DNA of 64,000 bases from Rhynochetos jubatus (Eukaryota; Chordata; Aves; Eurypygiformes; Rhynochetidae), in assembly GCA_027574665.1 (NCBI GenBank), contig CM050658.1, positions 25,565,098 to 25,629,097 on the forward strand, written 5' to 3'. The position numbers were made by a program, and so were the translations under genes. The notes under the pieces are model-generated. The model did no database searches, had not been told where the DNA came from, and was given only the letters and a program-made list of their open reading frames with translations. This document shows positions 1-10,516 of the stretch, piece by piece (positions within the stretch are counted from its first letter, which is position 1; each line of letters begins with the position of its first letter).

Positions 1-201
1 TTGGTCGCATTACAGTGCTGCTTTAGATGTCCGTGTTCGGGCAGACGCTTCAACGAGTCGCGCATTCGAGCCTCTCCGAGCCTGTTAGCACAGAGAAGGT
101 GACCCTGTGGATTTCGACTTTCCCGGGGATACAGAGCTCTGTCTTAAGAGGCATGCAGTGTTCTGCCAAAACAAACAAGGTTTCCCTAAGAAATTCTCTC
201 G

Positions 202-330
202 TAGCTCTTTCCCTTTTGGAGGAAAAGGGAGAGCTTTGTTTCTAAGCTTTGCAAGCGGTCCCGCGCTCTGCCGAAAAGGGAACGAACTGCTAGAGCACAG
301 CGAGAGAAAACAGCGTAAGCAAGTCCTTCC
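202..330 (+). repeat. Intra-monomer module A (129 bp)
   Basis: Module A starts with TAGCTCTTTC and ends just before the same word at 331. Hand alignment to module B without gaps gives about 70 of 129 identical bases, far above chance. The best-kept parts are the first 10 bases, CAAGC near the middle and the final TCC. It contains the hairpin at 211-229, the HindIII word at 244-249 and a GCGCTCTGCC word at 263-272. It is the most polymorphic module: the base after GGGAGAG (C or G) and the AAGTCC/AATTCC/AACTCC word near its end distinguish monomer lineages. Confidence 0.75.
203..235. repeat. Polypurine/polypyrimidine hairpin in module A
   Basis: CCCTTTT (211-217) and AAAAGGG (223-229) are perfect inverted arms around a GGAGG loop. 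In copies reading GAGAGC, such as this one, the stem extends outward with AGCTCT (203-208) pairing AGAGCT (230-235) across a TT bulge. Most copies past about 12.5 kb read GAGAGG and lose the pairing at the second-outermost base. The core hairpin is otherwise nearly invariant. It could pause polymerases or be nothing more than a chance dyad fixed by homogenisation. Confidence 0.55.
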
Positions 331-459
331 TAGCTCTTTCTGTTGCCGAGGAACTGTGGCACTGTTGGAACTGGAGATTGCAAGCAACACAGCGATCCGG
401 CTGCTCTGGCACGCAGTGCTCTGCAAAGGCGCAGCAAGAAGGGACAAGAAATTCTCTCC
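331..459 (+). repeat. Intra-monomer module B (129 bp)
   Basis: Module B starts with TAGCTCTTTC at 331 and ends at AAGAAATTCTCTCC. Its last 85 bases align without gaps to module D (about 51 of 85 identical by hand), including GCAGTGCTCTGC and AAGAAATTCTCTC. It includes the GAACNNTGG site (about 355-358), which segregates CTG, CCG, CCA and CGG forms, and GCGATCCGG versus GCGGTCCGG (391-400). Those two sites are linked in the right half of the array: CGG at the first usually goes with the GGTCC form at the second. Confidence 0.75.
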
Positions 460-588
460 TAACTCTTTCTGTTTGGTCGCATTACAGTGCTGCTTTAGAT
501 GTCCGTGTTCGGGCAGACGCTTCAACGAGCCGCGCATTCGAGCCTCTCCGAGCCTGTTAGCACAGAGAAGGTGACCCTGTGGATTTCG
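460..588 (+). repeat. Intra-monomer module C (129 bp, diverged)
   Basis: Module C opens with TAACTCTTTC, one base different from A and B, again 129 bp after the previous module. Similarity to B is weaker, about 48 of 129 ungapped matches by hand, concentrated in the first 15 bases and a GCANNNAGAA stretch near base 100 of the module. It is the CpG-richest part, with the TTCGGGCAGACG and ACGAGCCGCG words. Its last five bases form the left end of the CENP-B-box-like element. Membership in the module series rests mainly on phase and on the start word, so confidence is lower. Confidence 0.5.
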
Positions 589-600
589 ACTTTCCCGGGG
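584..600 (+). promoter_or_regulatory. CENP-B-box-like 17-bp element, one per monomer
   Basis: The sequence TTTCGACTTTCCCGGGG fits the CENP-B box core nTTCGnnnnAnnCGGGn at 8 of 9 required bases. TTCG (585-588) and CGGG (596-599) have exact spacing, and the central A is T. The same element lies at 112-128 and at every 472-bp step. A few copies lose a core base: TTCAACTTTC near 6250, 10972, 21356, 48259 and 53451; CGGC near 6735, 17593 and 19953; TGGG near 18534; CGAG near 22781, 24197 and 26557. CENP-B is the centromere protein that binds such boxes in mammalian satellites. Binding here is unproven, because the missing A is a core position, and the match could be chance. Confidence 0.4.
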
Positions 601-673
601 ATACAGAGCTCTGTCTTAAGAGGCATGCAGTGCTCTGCCAAAACAAACAAGGTTTCCCTAAGAAATTCTCTCG
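589..673 (+). repeat. Intra-monomer module D (85 bp, truncated)
   Basis: The 85 bases between module C and the next module A align without gaps to the final 85 bases of module B. About 51 of 85 match, with exact blocks at GCAGTGCTCTGC and AAGAAATTCTCTC. D is therefore best read as a module that lost its first 44 bp. This accounts for the total of 3 x 129 + 85 = 472. It holds the dyad cluster at 603-628. The reading is inference from a hand alignment. Confidence 0.65.
603..628. repeat. Dyad cluster: three palindromes in 26 bp
   Basis: ACAGAGCTCTGT (603-614) is a perfect 12-bp palindrome. TCTTAAGA (614-621) is a perfect 8-bp palindrome sharing one base with it, and GCATGC (623-628) is a third. 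CCCGGG lies just upstream inside the CENP-B-box-like element. GCAGTGCTCTGC, a 10-of-12 near-palindrome, follows at once. The cluster recurs in nearly every monomer. Some copies change AGAGCTCTG to AGAGCTTTG (31290, 34594, 35538, 37426, 39314, 41674 and 45922 regions), which breaks the 12-bp dyad. Short dyads are reported as enriched at several centromeres and can extrude cruciforms. Any role here is inference. Confidence 0.6.
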
Positions 674-3600
674 TAGCTCTTTCCCTTTTGGAGGAAAAGG
701 GAGAGCTTTGTTTCTAAGCTTTGCAAGCGGTCCCGCGCTCTGCCGAAAAGGGAAGGAACTGCAAGAGCACAGCGAGAGAAAACAGCGTAAGCAATTCCTT
801 CCTAGCTCTTTCTGTTGCCGAGGAACTGTGGCACTGTTGGAACTGGAGATTGCAAGCAACACAGCGATCCGGCTGCTCTGGCACGCAGTGCTCTGCAAAG
901 GCGCAGCAAGAAGGGACAAGAAATCCTCTCCTAACTCTTTCTGTTTGGTCGCATTACAGTGCTGCTTTAGATGTCCGTGTTCGGGCAGACGCTTCAACGA
1001 GCCGCGCATTCGAGCCTCTCCGAGCCTGTTAGCACAGAGAAGGTGACCCTGTGGATTTCGACTTTCCCGGGGATACAGAGCTCTGTCTTAAGAGGCATGC
1101 AGTGCTCTGCCAAAACAAACAAAGTTTCGCTAAGAAATTCCCTCGTAGCTCTTTCCCTTTTGGAGGAAAAGGGAGGGCTTTGTTTCTAAGCTTTGCAAGC
1201 GGTCCCGCGCTCTGCCGAAAAGGGAACGAACTGCTAGAGCACAGTGAGAGAAAACAGCGTAAGCAATTCCTTCCTAGTTCTTTCTGTTGCCGAGGAACTG
1301 TGGCACTCTTGGAACTGGAGATTGCAAGCAACACAGCGATCCGGCTGCTCTGGCACGCAGTGCTCTGCAAAGGCGCAGCAAGAAGGGACAAGAAATTCTC
1401 TCCTAACTCTTTCTGTTTGGTCGCATTACAGTGCTGCTTCAGATGTCCGTGTTCGGGCAGACGCTTCAACGAGCCGCGCATTCGAGCCCCTCCGAGCCTG
1501 TTAGCACAGAGAAGGTGACCCTGTGGATTTCGACTTTCCCGGGGATACAGAGCTCTGTCTTAAGAGGCATGCAGTGCTCTGCCAAAACAAACAAGGTTTC
1601 CCTAAGAAATTCTCTCGTAGCTCTTTCCCTTTTGGAGGAAAAGGGAGAGGTTTGTTTCTAAGCTTTGCAAGCGGTCCCGCGCTCTGCCGAAAAGGGAACG
1701 AACTGCTAGAGCACAGCGAGAGAAAACAGCGTAAGCAAGTCCTTCCTAGCTCTTTCTGTTGCCGAGGAACTGTGGCACTGTTGGAACTGGAGATTGCAAG
1801 CAACACAGCGATCCGGCTGCTCTGGCACGCAGTGCTCTGCAAAGGCGCAGCAAGAAGGGACAAGAAATTCTCTCCTAACTCTTTCTGTTTGGTCGCATTA
1901 CAGTGCTGCTTTAGATGTCCGTGTTCGGGCAGACGCTTCAACGAGCCGCGCATTCGAGCCTCTCCGAGCCTGTTAGCACAGAGAAGGTGACCCTGTGGAT
2001 TTCGACTTTCCCGGGGATACAGAGCTCTGTCTTAAGAGGCATGCAGTGCTCTGCCAAAACAAACAAGGTTTCCCTAAGAAATTCTCTCGTAGCTCTTTCC
2101 CTTTTGGAGGAAAAGGGAGAGGTTTGTTTCTAAGCTTTGCAAGCGGTCCCGCGCTCTGCCGAAAAGGGAACGAACTGCTAGAGCACAGCGAGAGAAAACA
2201 GCGTAAGCAAGTCCTTCCTAGCTCTTTCTGTTGCCGAGGAACTGTGGCACTGTTGGAACTGGAGATTGCAAGCAACACAGCGATCCGGCTGCTCTGGCAC
2301 GCAGTGCTCTGCAAAGGCGCAGCAAGAAGGGACAAGAAATTCTCTCCTAACTCTTTCTGTTTGGTCGCATTACAGTGCTGCTTCAGATGGCCGTGTTCGG
2401 GCAGACGCTTCAACGAGCCGCGCATTCGAGCCTCTCCGAGCCTGTTAGCACAGAGAAGGTGACCCTGTGGATTTCGACTTTCCCGGGGATACAGAGCTCT
2501 GTCTTAAGAGGCATGCAGTGCTCTGCCAAAACAAACAAGGTTTCCCTAAGAAATTCTCTCGTAGCTCTTTCCCTTTTGGAGGAAAAGGGAGAGCTTTGTT
2601 TCTAAGCTTTGCAAGCGGTCCCGCGCTCTGCCGAAAAGGGAACGAACTGCAAGAGCACAGCGAGAGAAAACAGCGTAAGCAATTCCTTCCTAGCTCTTTC
2701 TGTTGCCGAGGAACTGTGGCACTCTTGGAACTGGAGATTGCAAGCAACACAGCGATCCGGCTGCTCTGGCACGCAGTGCTCTGCAAAGGCGCAGCAAGAA
2801 GGGACAAGAAATTCTCTCCTAACTCTTTCTGTTTGGTCGCATTACAGTGCTGCTTCAGATGTCCGTGTTCGGGCAGACGCTTCAACGAGCCGCGCATTCG
2901 AGCCTCTCCGAGCCTGTTAGCACAGAGAAGGTGACCCTGTGGATTTCGACTTTCCCGGGGATACAGAGCTCTGTCTTAAGAGGCATGCAGTGCTCTGCCA
3001 AAACAAACAAAGTTTCCCTAAGAAATTCTCTCGTAGCTCTTTCCCTTTTGGAGGAAAAGGGAGGGCTTTGTTTCTAAGCTTTGCAAGCGGTCCCGCGCTC
3101 TGCCGAAAAGGGAACGAACTGCTAGAGCACAGCGAGAGAAAACAGCGTAAGCAATTCCTTCCTAGCTCTTTCTGTTGCCGAGGAACTGTGGCACTGTTGG
3201 AACTGGAGATTGCAAGCAACACAGCGGTCCGGCTGCTCTGGCACGCAGTGCTCTGCAAAGGCGCAGCAAGAAGGGACAAGAAATTCTCTCCTAACTCTTT
3301 CTGTTTGGTCGCATTACAGTGCTGCTTTAGATGTCCGTGTTCGGGCAGACGCTTCAACGAGCCGCGCATTCGAGCCTCTCCGAGCCTGTTAGCACAGAGA
3401 AGGTGACCCTGTGGATTTCGACTTTCCCGGGGATACAGAGCTCTGTCTTAAGAGGCATGCAGTGCTCTGCCAAAACAAACAAGGTTTCCCTAAGAAATTC
3501 TCTCGTAGCTCTTTCCCTTTTGGAGGAAAAGGGAGAGGTTTGTTTCTAAGCTTTGCAAGCGGTCCCGCGCTCTGCCGAAAAGGGAACGAACTGCTAGAGC

Positions 3601-6600
3601 ACAGCGAGAGAAAACAGCGTAAGCAATTCCTTCCTAGCTCTTTCTGTTGCCGAGGAACTGTGGCACTGTTGGAACTGGAGATTGCAAGCAACACAGCGAT
3701 CCGGCTGCTCTGGCACGCAGTGCTCTGCAAAGGCGCAGCAAGAAGGGACAAGAAATTCTCTCCTAACTCTTTCTGTTTGGTCGCATTACAGTGCTGCTTC
3801 AGATGGCCGTGTTCGGGCAGACGCTTCAACGAGCCGCGCATTCGAGCCTCTCCGAGCCTGTTAGCACAGAGAAGGTGACCCTGTGGATTTCGACTTTCCC
3901 GGGGATACAGAGCTCTGTCTTAAGAGGCATGCAGTGCTCTGCCAAAACAAACAAGGTTTCCCTAAGAAATTCTCTCGTAGCTCTTTCCCTTTTGGAGGAA
4001 AAGGGAGGGCTTTGTTTCTAAGCTTTGCAAGCGGTCCCGCGCTCTGCCGAAAAGGGAACGAACTGCTAGAGCACAGCGAGAGAAAACAGTGTAAGCAATT
4101 CCTTCCTAGCTCTTTCTGTTGCCGAGGAACTGTGGCACTGTTGGAACTGGAGATTGCAAGCAACACAGCGATCCGGCTGCTCTGGCACGCAGTGCTCTGC
4201 AAAGGCGCAGCAAGAAGGGACAAGAAATCCTCTCCTAACTCTTTCTGTTTGGTCGCATTACAGTGCTGCTTTAGATGTCCGTGTTCGGGCAGACGCTTCA
4301 ACGAGCCACGCATTCGAGCCTCTCCGAGCCTGTTAGCACAGAGAAGGTGACCCTGTGGATTTCGACTTTCCCGGGGATACAGAGCTCTGTCTTAAGAGGC
4401 ATGCAGTGCTCTGCCAAAACAAACAAGGTTTCCCTAAGAAATTCTCTCGTAGCTCTTTCCCTTTTGGAGGAAAAGGGAGAGGTTTGTTTCTAAGCTTTGC
4501 AAGCGGTCCCGCGCTCTGCCGAAAAGGGAAGGAACTGCTAGAGCACAGCGAGAGAAAACAGCGTAAGCAAGTCCTTCCTAGTTCTTTCTGTTGCCGAGGA
4601 ATGGTGGCACTGTTGGAACTGGAGATTGCAAGCAACACAGCGATCCGGCTGCTCTGGCACGCAGTGCTCTGCAAAGGCGCAGCAAGAAGGGACAAGAAAT
4701 TCTCTCCTAACTCTTTTTCTTTGGTCGCATTACAGTGCTGCTTCAGATGTCCGTGTTCGGGCAGACGCTTCAACGAGCCGCGCATTCGAGCCTCTCCGAG
4801 CCTGTTAGCACAGAGAAGGTGACCCTGTGGATTTCGACTTTCCCGGGGATACAGAGCTCTGTCTTAAGAGGCATGCAGTGCTCTGCCAAAACAAACAAAG
4901 TTTCACTAAGAAATTCTATCGTAGCTCTTTCCCTTTTGGAGGAAAAGGGAGGGCTTTGTTTCTAAGCTTTGCAAGCGGTCCCGCGCTCTGCCGAAAAGGG
5001 AAGGAACTGCTAGAGCACAGCGAGAGAAAACAGCGTAAGCAATTCCTTCCTAGCTCTTTCTGTTGCCGAGGAACTGTGGCACTGTTGGAACTGGAGATTG
5101 CAAGCAACACAGCGATCCGGCTGCTCTGGCACGCAGTGCTCTGCAAAGGCGCAGCAAGAAGGGACAAGAAATTCTCTCCTAACTCTTTCTCTTTGGTCGC
5201 ATTACAGTGCTGCTTCAGATGTCCGTGTTCGGGCAGACGCTTCAACGAGCCGCGCATTCGAGCCTCTCCGAGCCTGTTAGCACAGAGAAGGTGACCCTGT
5301 GGATTTCGACTTTCCCGGGGATACAGAGCTCTGTCTTAAGAGGCATGCAGTGCTCTGCCAAAACAAACAAGGTTTCCCTAAGAAATTCTCTCGTAGCTCT
5401 TTCCCTTTTGGAGGAAAAGGGAGAGGTTTGTTTCTAAGCTTTGCAAGCGGTCCCGCGCTCTGCCGAAAAGGGAACGAACTGCTAGAGCACAGCGAGAGAA
5501 AACAGCGTAAGCAAGTCCTTCCTAGCTCTTTCTGTTGCCGAGGAACTGTGGCACTGTTGGAACTGGAGATTGCAAGCAACACAGCGATCCGGCTGCTCTG
5601 GCACGCAGTGCTCTGCAAAGGCGCAGCAAGGAGGGACAAGAAATTCTCTCCTAACTCTCTCTGTTTGGTCGAATTACAGTGCTGCTTTCGATGTCCGTGT
5701 TCTGGCAGACGCTTCAACGAGCCGCGCATTCGAGCCTCTCCGAGCCTGTTAGCACAGAGAAGGTGACCCTGTGGATTTCGACTTTCCCGGGGATACAGAG
5801 CTCTGTCTTAAGAGGCATGCAGTGCTCTGCCAAAACAAACAAGGTTTCCCTAAGAAATTCTCTCGTAGCTCTTTCCCTTTTGGAGGAAAAGGGAGGGCTT
5901 TGTTTCTAAGCTTTGCAAGCGGTCCCGCGCTCTGCCGAAAAGGGAACGAACTGCTAGAGCACAGCGAGAGAAAACAGCGTAAGCTATTCCTTCCTAGCTC
6001 TTTCTGTTGCCGAGGAACTGTGGCACTGTTGGAACTGGAGATTGCAAGCAACACAGCGATCCGGCTGCTCTGGCACGCAGTGCTCTGCAAAGGCGCAGCA
6101 AGAAGGGACAAGAAATTCTCTCCTAACTCTTTCTGTTTGGTCGCATTACAGTGCTGCTTTAGATGTCCGTGTTCGGGCAGACGCTTCAACGAGCCGCGCA
6201 TTCGAGCCTCTCCGAGCCTGTTAGCACAGAGAAGGTGACCCTGTGGATTTCAACTTTCCCGGGGATACAGAGCTCTGTCTTAAGAGGCATGCAGTGCTCT
6301 GCCAAAACAAACAAGGTTTCCCTAAGAAATTCTCTCGTAGCTCTTTCCCTTTTGGAGGAAAAGGGAGAGCTTTGTTTCTAAGCTTTGCAAGCGGTCCCGC
6401 GCTCTGCCGAAAAGGGAACGAACTGCTAGAGCACAGCGAGAGAAAACAGCGTAAGCAATTCCTTCCTAGCTCTTTCTGTTGCCGAGGAACTGTGGCACTG
6501 TTGGAACTGGAGATTGCAAGCAACACAGCGATCCGGCTGCTCTGGCACGCAGTGCTCTGCAAAGGCGCAGCAAGAAGAGACAAGAAATTCTCTCCTAACT

Positions 6601-8602
6601 CTTTCTGTTTGGTCGCATTACAGTGCTGCTTCAGATGTCCGTGTTCGGGCAGACGCTTCAACGAGCCGCGCATTCGAGCCTCTCCGAGCCTGTTAGCACA
6701 GAGAAGGTGACCCTGTGGATTTCGACTTTCCCGGCGATACAGAGCTCTGTCTTAAGAGGCATGCTGTGCTCTGCCAAAACAAACAAGTTTTCGCTAAGAA
6801 ATTCTCTCGTAGCTCTTTCCCTTTTGGAGGAAAAGGGAGAGGTTTGTTTCTAAGCTTTGCAAGCGGTCCCGCGCTCTGCCGAAAAGGGAACGAACTGCTA
6901 GAGCACAGCGAGAGAAAACAGCGTAAGCAAGTCCTTCCTAGCTCTTTCTGTTGCCGAGGAACTGTGGCACTGTTGGAACTGGAGATTGCAAGCAACACAG
7001 CGATCCGGCTGCTCTGGCACGCAGTGCTCTGCAAAGGCGCAGCAAGAAGGGACAAGAAATTCTCTCCTAACTCTTTCTGTTTGGTCGCATTACAGTGCTG
7101 CTTCAGATGGCCGTGTTCGGGCAGACGCTTCAACGAGCCGCGCATTCGAGCCTCTCCGAGCCTGTTAGCACAGAGAAGGTGACCCTGTGGATTTCGACTT
7201 TCCCGGGGATACAGAGCTCTGTCTTAAGAGGCATGCAGTGCTCTGCCAAAACAAACAAGGTTTCCCTAAGAAATTCTCTCGTAGCTCTTTCCCTTTTGGA
7301 GGAAAAGGGAGAGGTTTGTTTCTAAGCTTTGCAAGCGGTCCCGCGCTCTGCCGAAAAGGGAACGAACTGCTAGAGCACAGCGAGAGAAAACAGCGTAAGC
7401 AAGTCCTTCCTAGCTCTTTCTGTTGCCGAGGAACTGTGGCACTGTTGGAACTGGAGATTGCAAGCAACACAGCGATCCGGCTGCTCTGGCACGCAGTGCT
7501 CTGCAAAGGCGCAGCAAGAAGGGACAAGAAATTCTCTCCTAACTCTTTCTGTTTGGTCGCATTACAGTGCTGCTTTAGATGTCCGTGTTCGGGCAGACGC
7601 TTCAACGAGCCGCGCATTCGAGCCTCTCCGAGCCTGTTAGCACAGAGAAGGTGACCCTGTGGATTTCGACTTTCCCGGGGATACAGAGCTCTGTCTTAAG
7701 AGGCATGCAGTGCTCTGCCAAAACAAACAAGGTTTCCCTAAGAAATTCTCTCGTAGCTCTTTCCCTTTTGGAGGAAAAGGGAGAGGTTTGTTTCTAAGCT
7801 TTGCAAGCGGTCCCGCGCTCTGCCGAAAAGGGAACGAACTGCTAGAGCACAGCGAGAGAAAACAGCGTAAGCAAGTCCTTCCTAGCTCTTTCTGTTGCCG
7901 AGGAACTGTGGCACTCTTGGAACTGGAGATTGCAAGCAACACAGCGATCCGGCTGCTCTGGCACGCAGTGCTCTGCAAAGGCGCAGCAAGAAGGGACAAG
8001 AAATTCTCTCCTAACTCTTTCTGTTTGGTCGCATTACAGTGCTGCTTTAGATGTCCGTGTTCGGGCAGACGCTTCAACGAGCCGCGCATTCGAGCCTCTG
8101 CGAGCCTGTTAGCACAGAGAAGGTGACCCTGTGGATTTCGACTTTCCCGGGGATACAGAGCTCTGTCTTAAGAGGCATGCAGTGCTCTGCCAAAACAAAC
8201 AAGGTTTCCCTAAGAAATTCTCTCGTAGCTCTTTCCCTTTTGGAGGAAAAGGGAGGGCTTTGTTTCTAAGCTTTGCAAGCGGTCCCGCGCTCTGCCGAAA
8301 AGGGAACGAACTGCTAGAGCACAGCGAGAGAAAACAGCGTAAGCAATTCCTTCCTAGCTCTTTCTGTTGCCGAGGAACTGTGGCACTGTTGGAACTGGAG
8401 ATTGCAAGCAACACAGCGATCCGGCTGCTCTGGCACGCAGTGCTCTGCAAAGGCGCAGCAAGAAGGGACAAGAAATTCTCTCCTAACTCTTTTTCTTTGG
8501 TCGCATTACAGTGCTGCTTCAGATGTCCGTGTTCGGGCAGACGCTTCAACGAGCCGCGCATTCGAGCCTCTCCGAGCCTGTTAGCACAGAGAAGGTGACC
8601 CT

Positions 8603-10516
8603 GTGGATTTCGACTTTCCCGGGGATACAGAGCTCTGTCTTAAGAGGCATGCAGTGCTCTGCCAAAACAAACAAGGTTTCCCTAAGAAATTCTCTCGTAG
8701 CTCTTTCCCTTTTGGAGGAAAAGGGAGGGCTTTGTTTCTAAGCTTTGCAAGCGGTCCCGCTCTCTGCTGAAAAGGGAACGAACTGCTAGAGCACAGCGAG
8801 AGAAAACAGCGTAAGCAATTCCTTCCTAGCTCTTTCTGTTGCCGAGGAACTGTGGCACTGTTGGAACTGGAGATTGCAAGCAACACAGCGATCCGGCTGC
8901 TCTGGCACGCAGTGCTCTGCAAAGGCGCAGCAAGAAGGGACAAGAAATTCTCTCCTAACTCTTTTTCTTTGGTCGCATTACAGTGCTGCTTTAGATGTCC
9001 GTGTTCGGGCAGACGCTTCAACGAGCCGCGCATTCGAGCCTCTCCGAGCCTGTTAGCACAGAGAAGGTGACCCTGTGGATTTCGACTTTCCCGGGGATCC
9101 AGAGCTCTGTCTTAAGAGGCATGCAGTGCTCTGCCAAAACAAACAAGGTTTCCCTAAGAAATTCTCTCGTAGCTCTTTCCCTTTTGGAGGAAAAGGGAGA
9201 GGTTTGTTTCTAAGCTTTGCAAGCGGTCCCGCGCTCTGCCGAAAAGGGAACGAACTGCTAGAGCACAGCGAGAGAAAACAGCGTAAGCAAGTCCTTCCTA
9301 GCTCTTTCTGTTGCCGAGGAACTGTGGCACTGTTGGAACTGGAGATTGCAAGCAACACAGCGATCCGGCTGCTCTGGCACGCAGTGCTCTGCAAAGGCGC
9401 AGCAAGAAGGGACAAGAAATTCTCTCCTAACTCTTTCTGTTTGGTCGCATTACAGTGCTGCTTTAGATGTCCGTGTTCGGGCAGACGCTTCAACGAGCCG
9501 CGCATTCGAGCCTCTCCGAGCCTGTTAGCACAGAGAAGGTGACCCTGTGGATTTCGACTTTCCCGGGGATACAGAGCTCTGTCTTAAGAGGCATGCAGTG
9601 CTCTGCCAAAACAAACAAGGTTTCCCTAAGAAATTCTCTCGTAGCTCTTTCCCTTTTGGAGGAAAAGGGAGAGGTTTGTTTCTAAGCTTTGCAAGCGGTC
9701 CCGCGCTCTGCCGAAAAGGGAACGAACTGCTAGAGCACAGCGAGAGAAAACAGCGTAAGCAATTCCTTCCTAGTTCTTTCTGTTGCCGAGGAACTGTGGC
9801 ACTGTTGGAACTGGAGATTGCAAGCAACACAGCGATCCGGCTGCTCTGGCACGCAGTGCTCTGCAAAGGCGCAGCAAGAAGGGACAAGAAATTCTCTCCT
9901 AACTCTTTCTGTTTGGTCGCATTACAGTGCTGCTTCAGATGGCCGTGTTCGGGCAGACGCTTCAACGAGCCGCGCATTCGAGCCTCTCCGAGCCTGTTAG
10001 CACAGAGAAGGTGACCCTGTGGATTTCGACTTTCCCGGGGATACAGAGCTCTGTCTTAAGAGGCATGCAGTGCTCTGCCAAAACAAACAAGGTTTCCCTA
10101 AGAAATTCTCTCGTAGCTCTTTCCCTTTTGGAGGAAAAGGGAGGGCTTTGTTTCTAAGCTTTGCAAGCGGTCCCGCTCTCTGCTGAAAAGGGAACGAACT
10201 GCTAGAGCACAGCGAGAGAAAACAGCGTAAGCAATTCCTTCCTAGCTCTTTCTGTTGCCGAGGAACTGTGGCACTGTTGGAACTGGAGATTGCAAGCAAC
10301 ACAGCGATCCGGCTGCTCTGGCACGCAGTGCTCTGCAAAGGCGCAGCAAGAAGGGACAAGAAATTCTCTCCTAACTCTTTTTCTTTGGTCGCATTACAGT
10401 GCTGCTTTAGATGTCCGTGTTCGGGCAGACGCTTCAACGAGCCGCGCATTCGAGCCTCTCCGAGCCTGTTAGCACAGAGAAGGTGACCCTGTGGATTTCG
10501 ACTTTCCCGGGGATCC
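8603..10516 (+). repeat. 3-monomer duplication (1,416-bp offset)
   Basis: The rare word CCGCTCTCTGCTGAA at about 8758 recurs at about 10174. The private GGGGATCCAGAG variant in the next unit (about 9095) recurs at about 10511. Both offsets are 1,416 bp, three monomers. The monomer between is not part of the shared haplotype. This indicates a recent three-unit duplication, or conversion over at least about 500 bp. Confidence 0.7.

Larger units (their letters stand above)
202..673 (+). repeat. Representative 472-bp monomer (A-B-C-D modules)
   Basis: This copy shows the standard unit, phased so that it begins at the TAGCTCTTTC word of module A. The unit is three 129-bp modules (202, 331 and 460 are their starts) plus an 85-bp module at 589. 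The length 472 is one more than a multiple of three, so any reading frame shifts by one base each unit and no frame stays open across units. Most copies carry single sites for AAGCTT (HindIII), GCATGC (SphI), CCCGGG (SmaI), GAGCTC (SacI) and CTTAAG (AflII). A digest with any of these would give a 472-bp ladder. Base composition looks balanced and CpG is retained at many positions, unlike AT-rich alpha-type satellites. Confidence 0.93.

Noticed and set aside
480-520. Second CENP-B-like match around TTCGGGCAGACG in module C
   Set aside because: The required A and CGGG positions do not line up with TTCG at the box spacing.
107-574. 155-codon plus-strand and 150-codon minus-strand open frames as protein-coding genes
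   Set aside because: They recur in overlapping antisense form in every 472-bp unit. The plus frame has TGA stops in about 16 copies. Common polymorphisms change amino acids freely. No promoter, splice signal, domain or family is recognisable. Preservation follows from young, homogenised repeats without indels.
202-673. 472 bp as three nucleosomes of about 157 bp
   Set aside because: The arithmetic is suggestive, but the internal modules are 129 bp and no positional dinucleotide pattern could be measured here.
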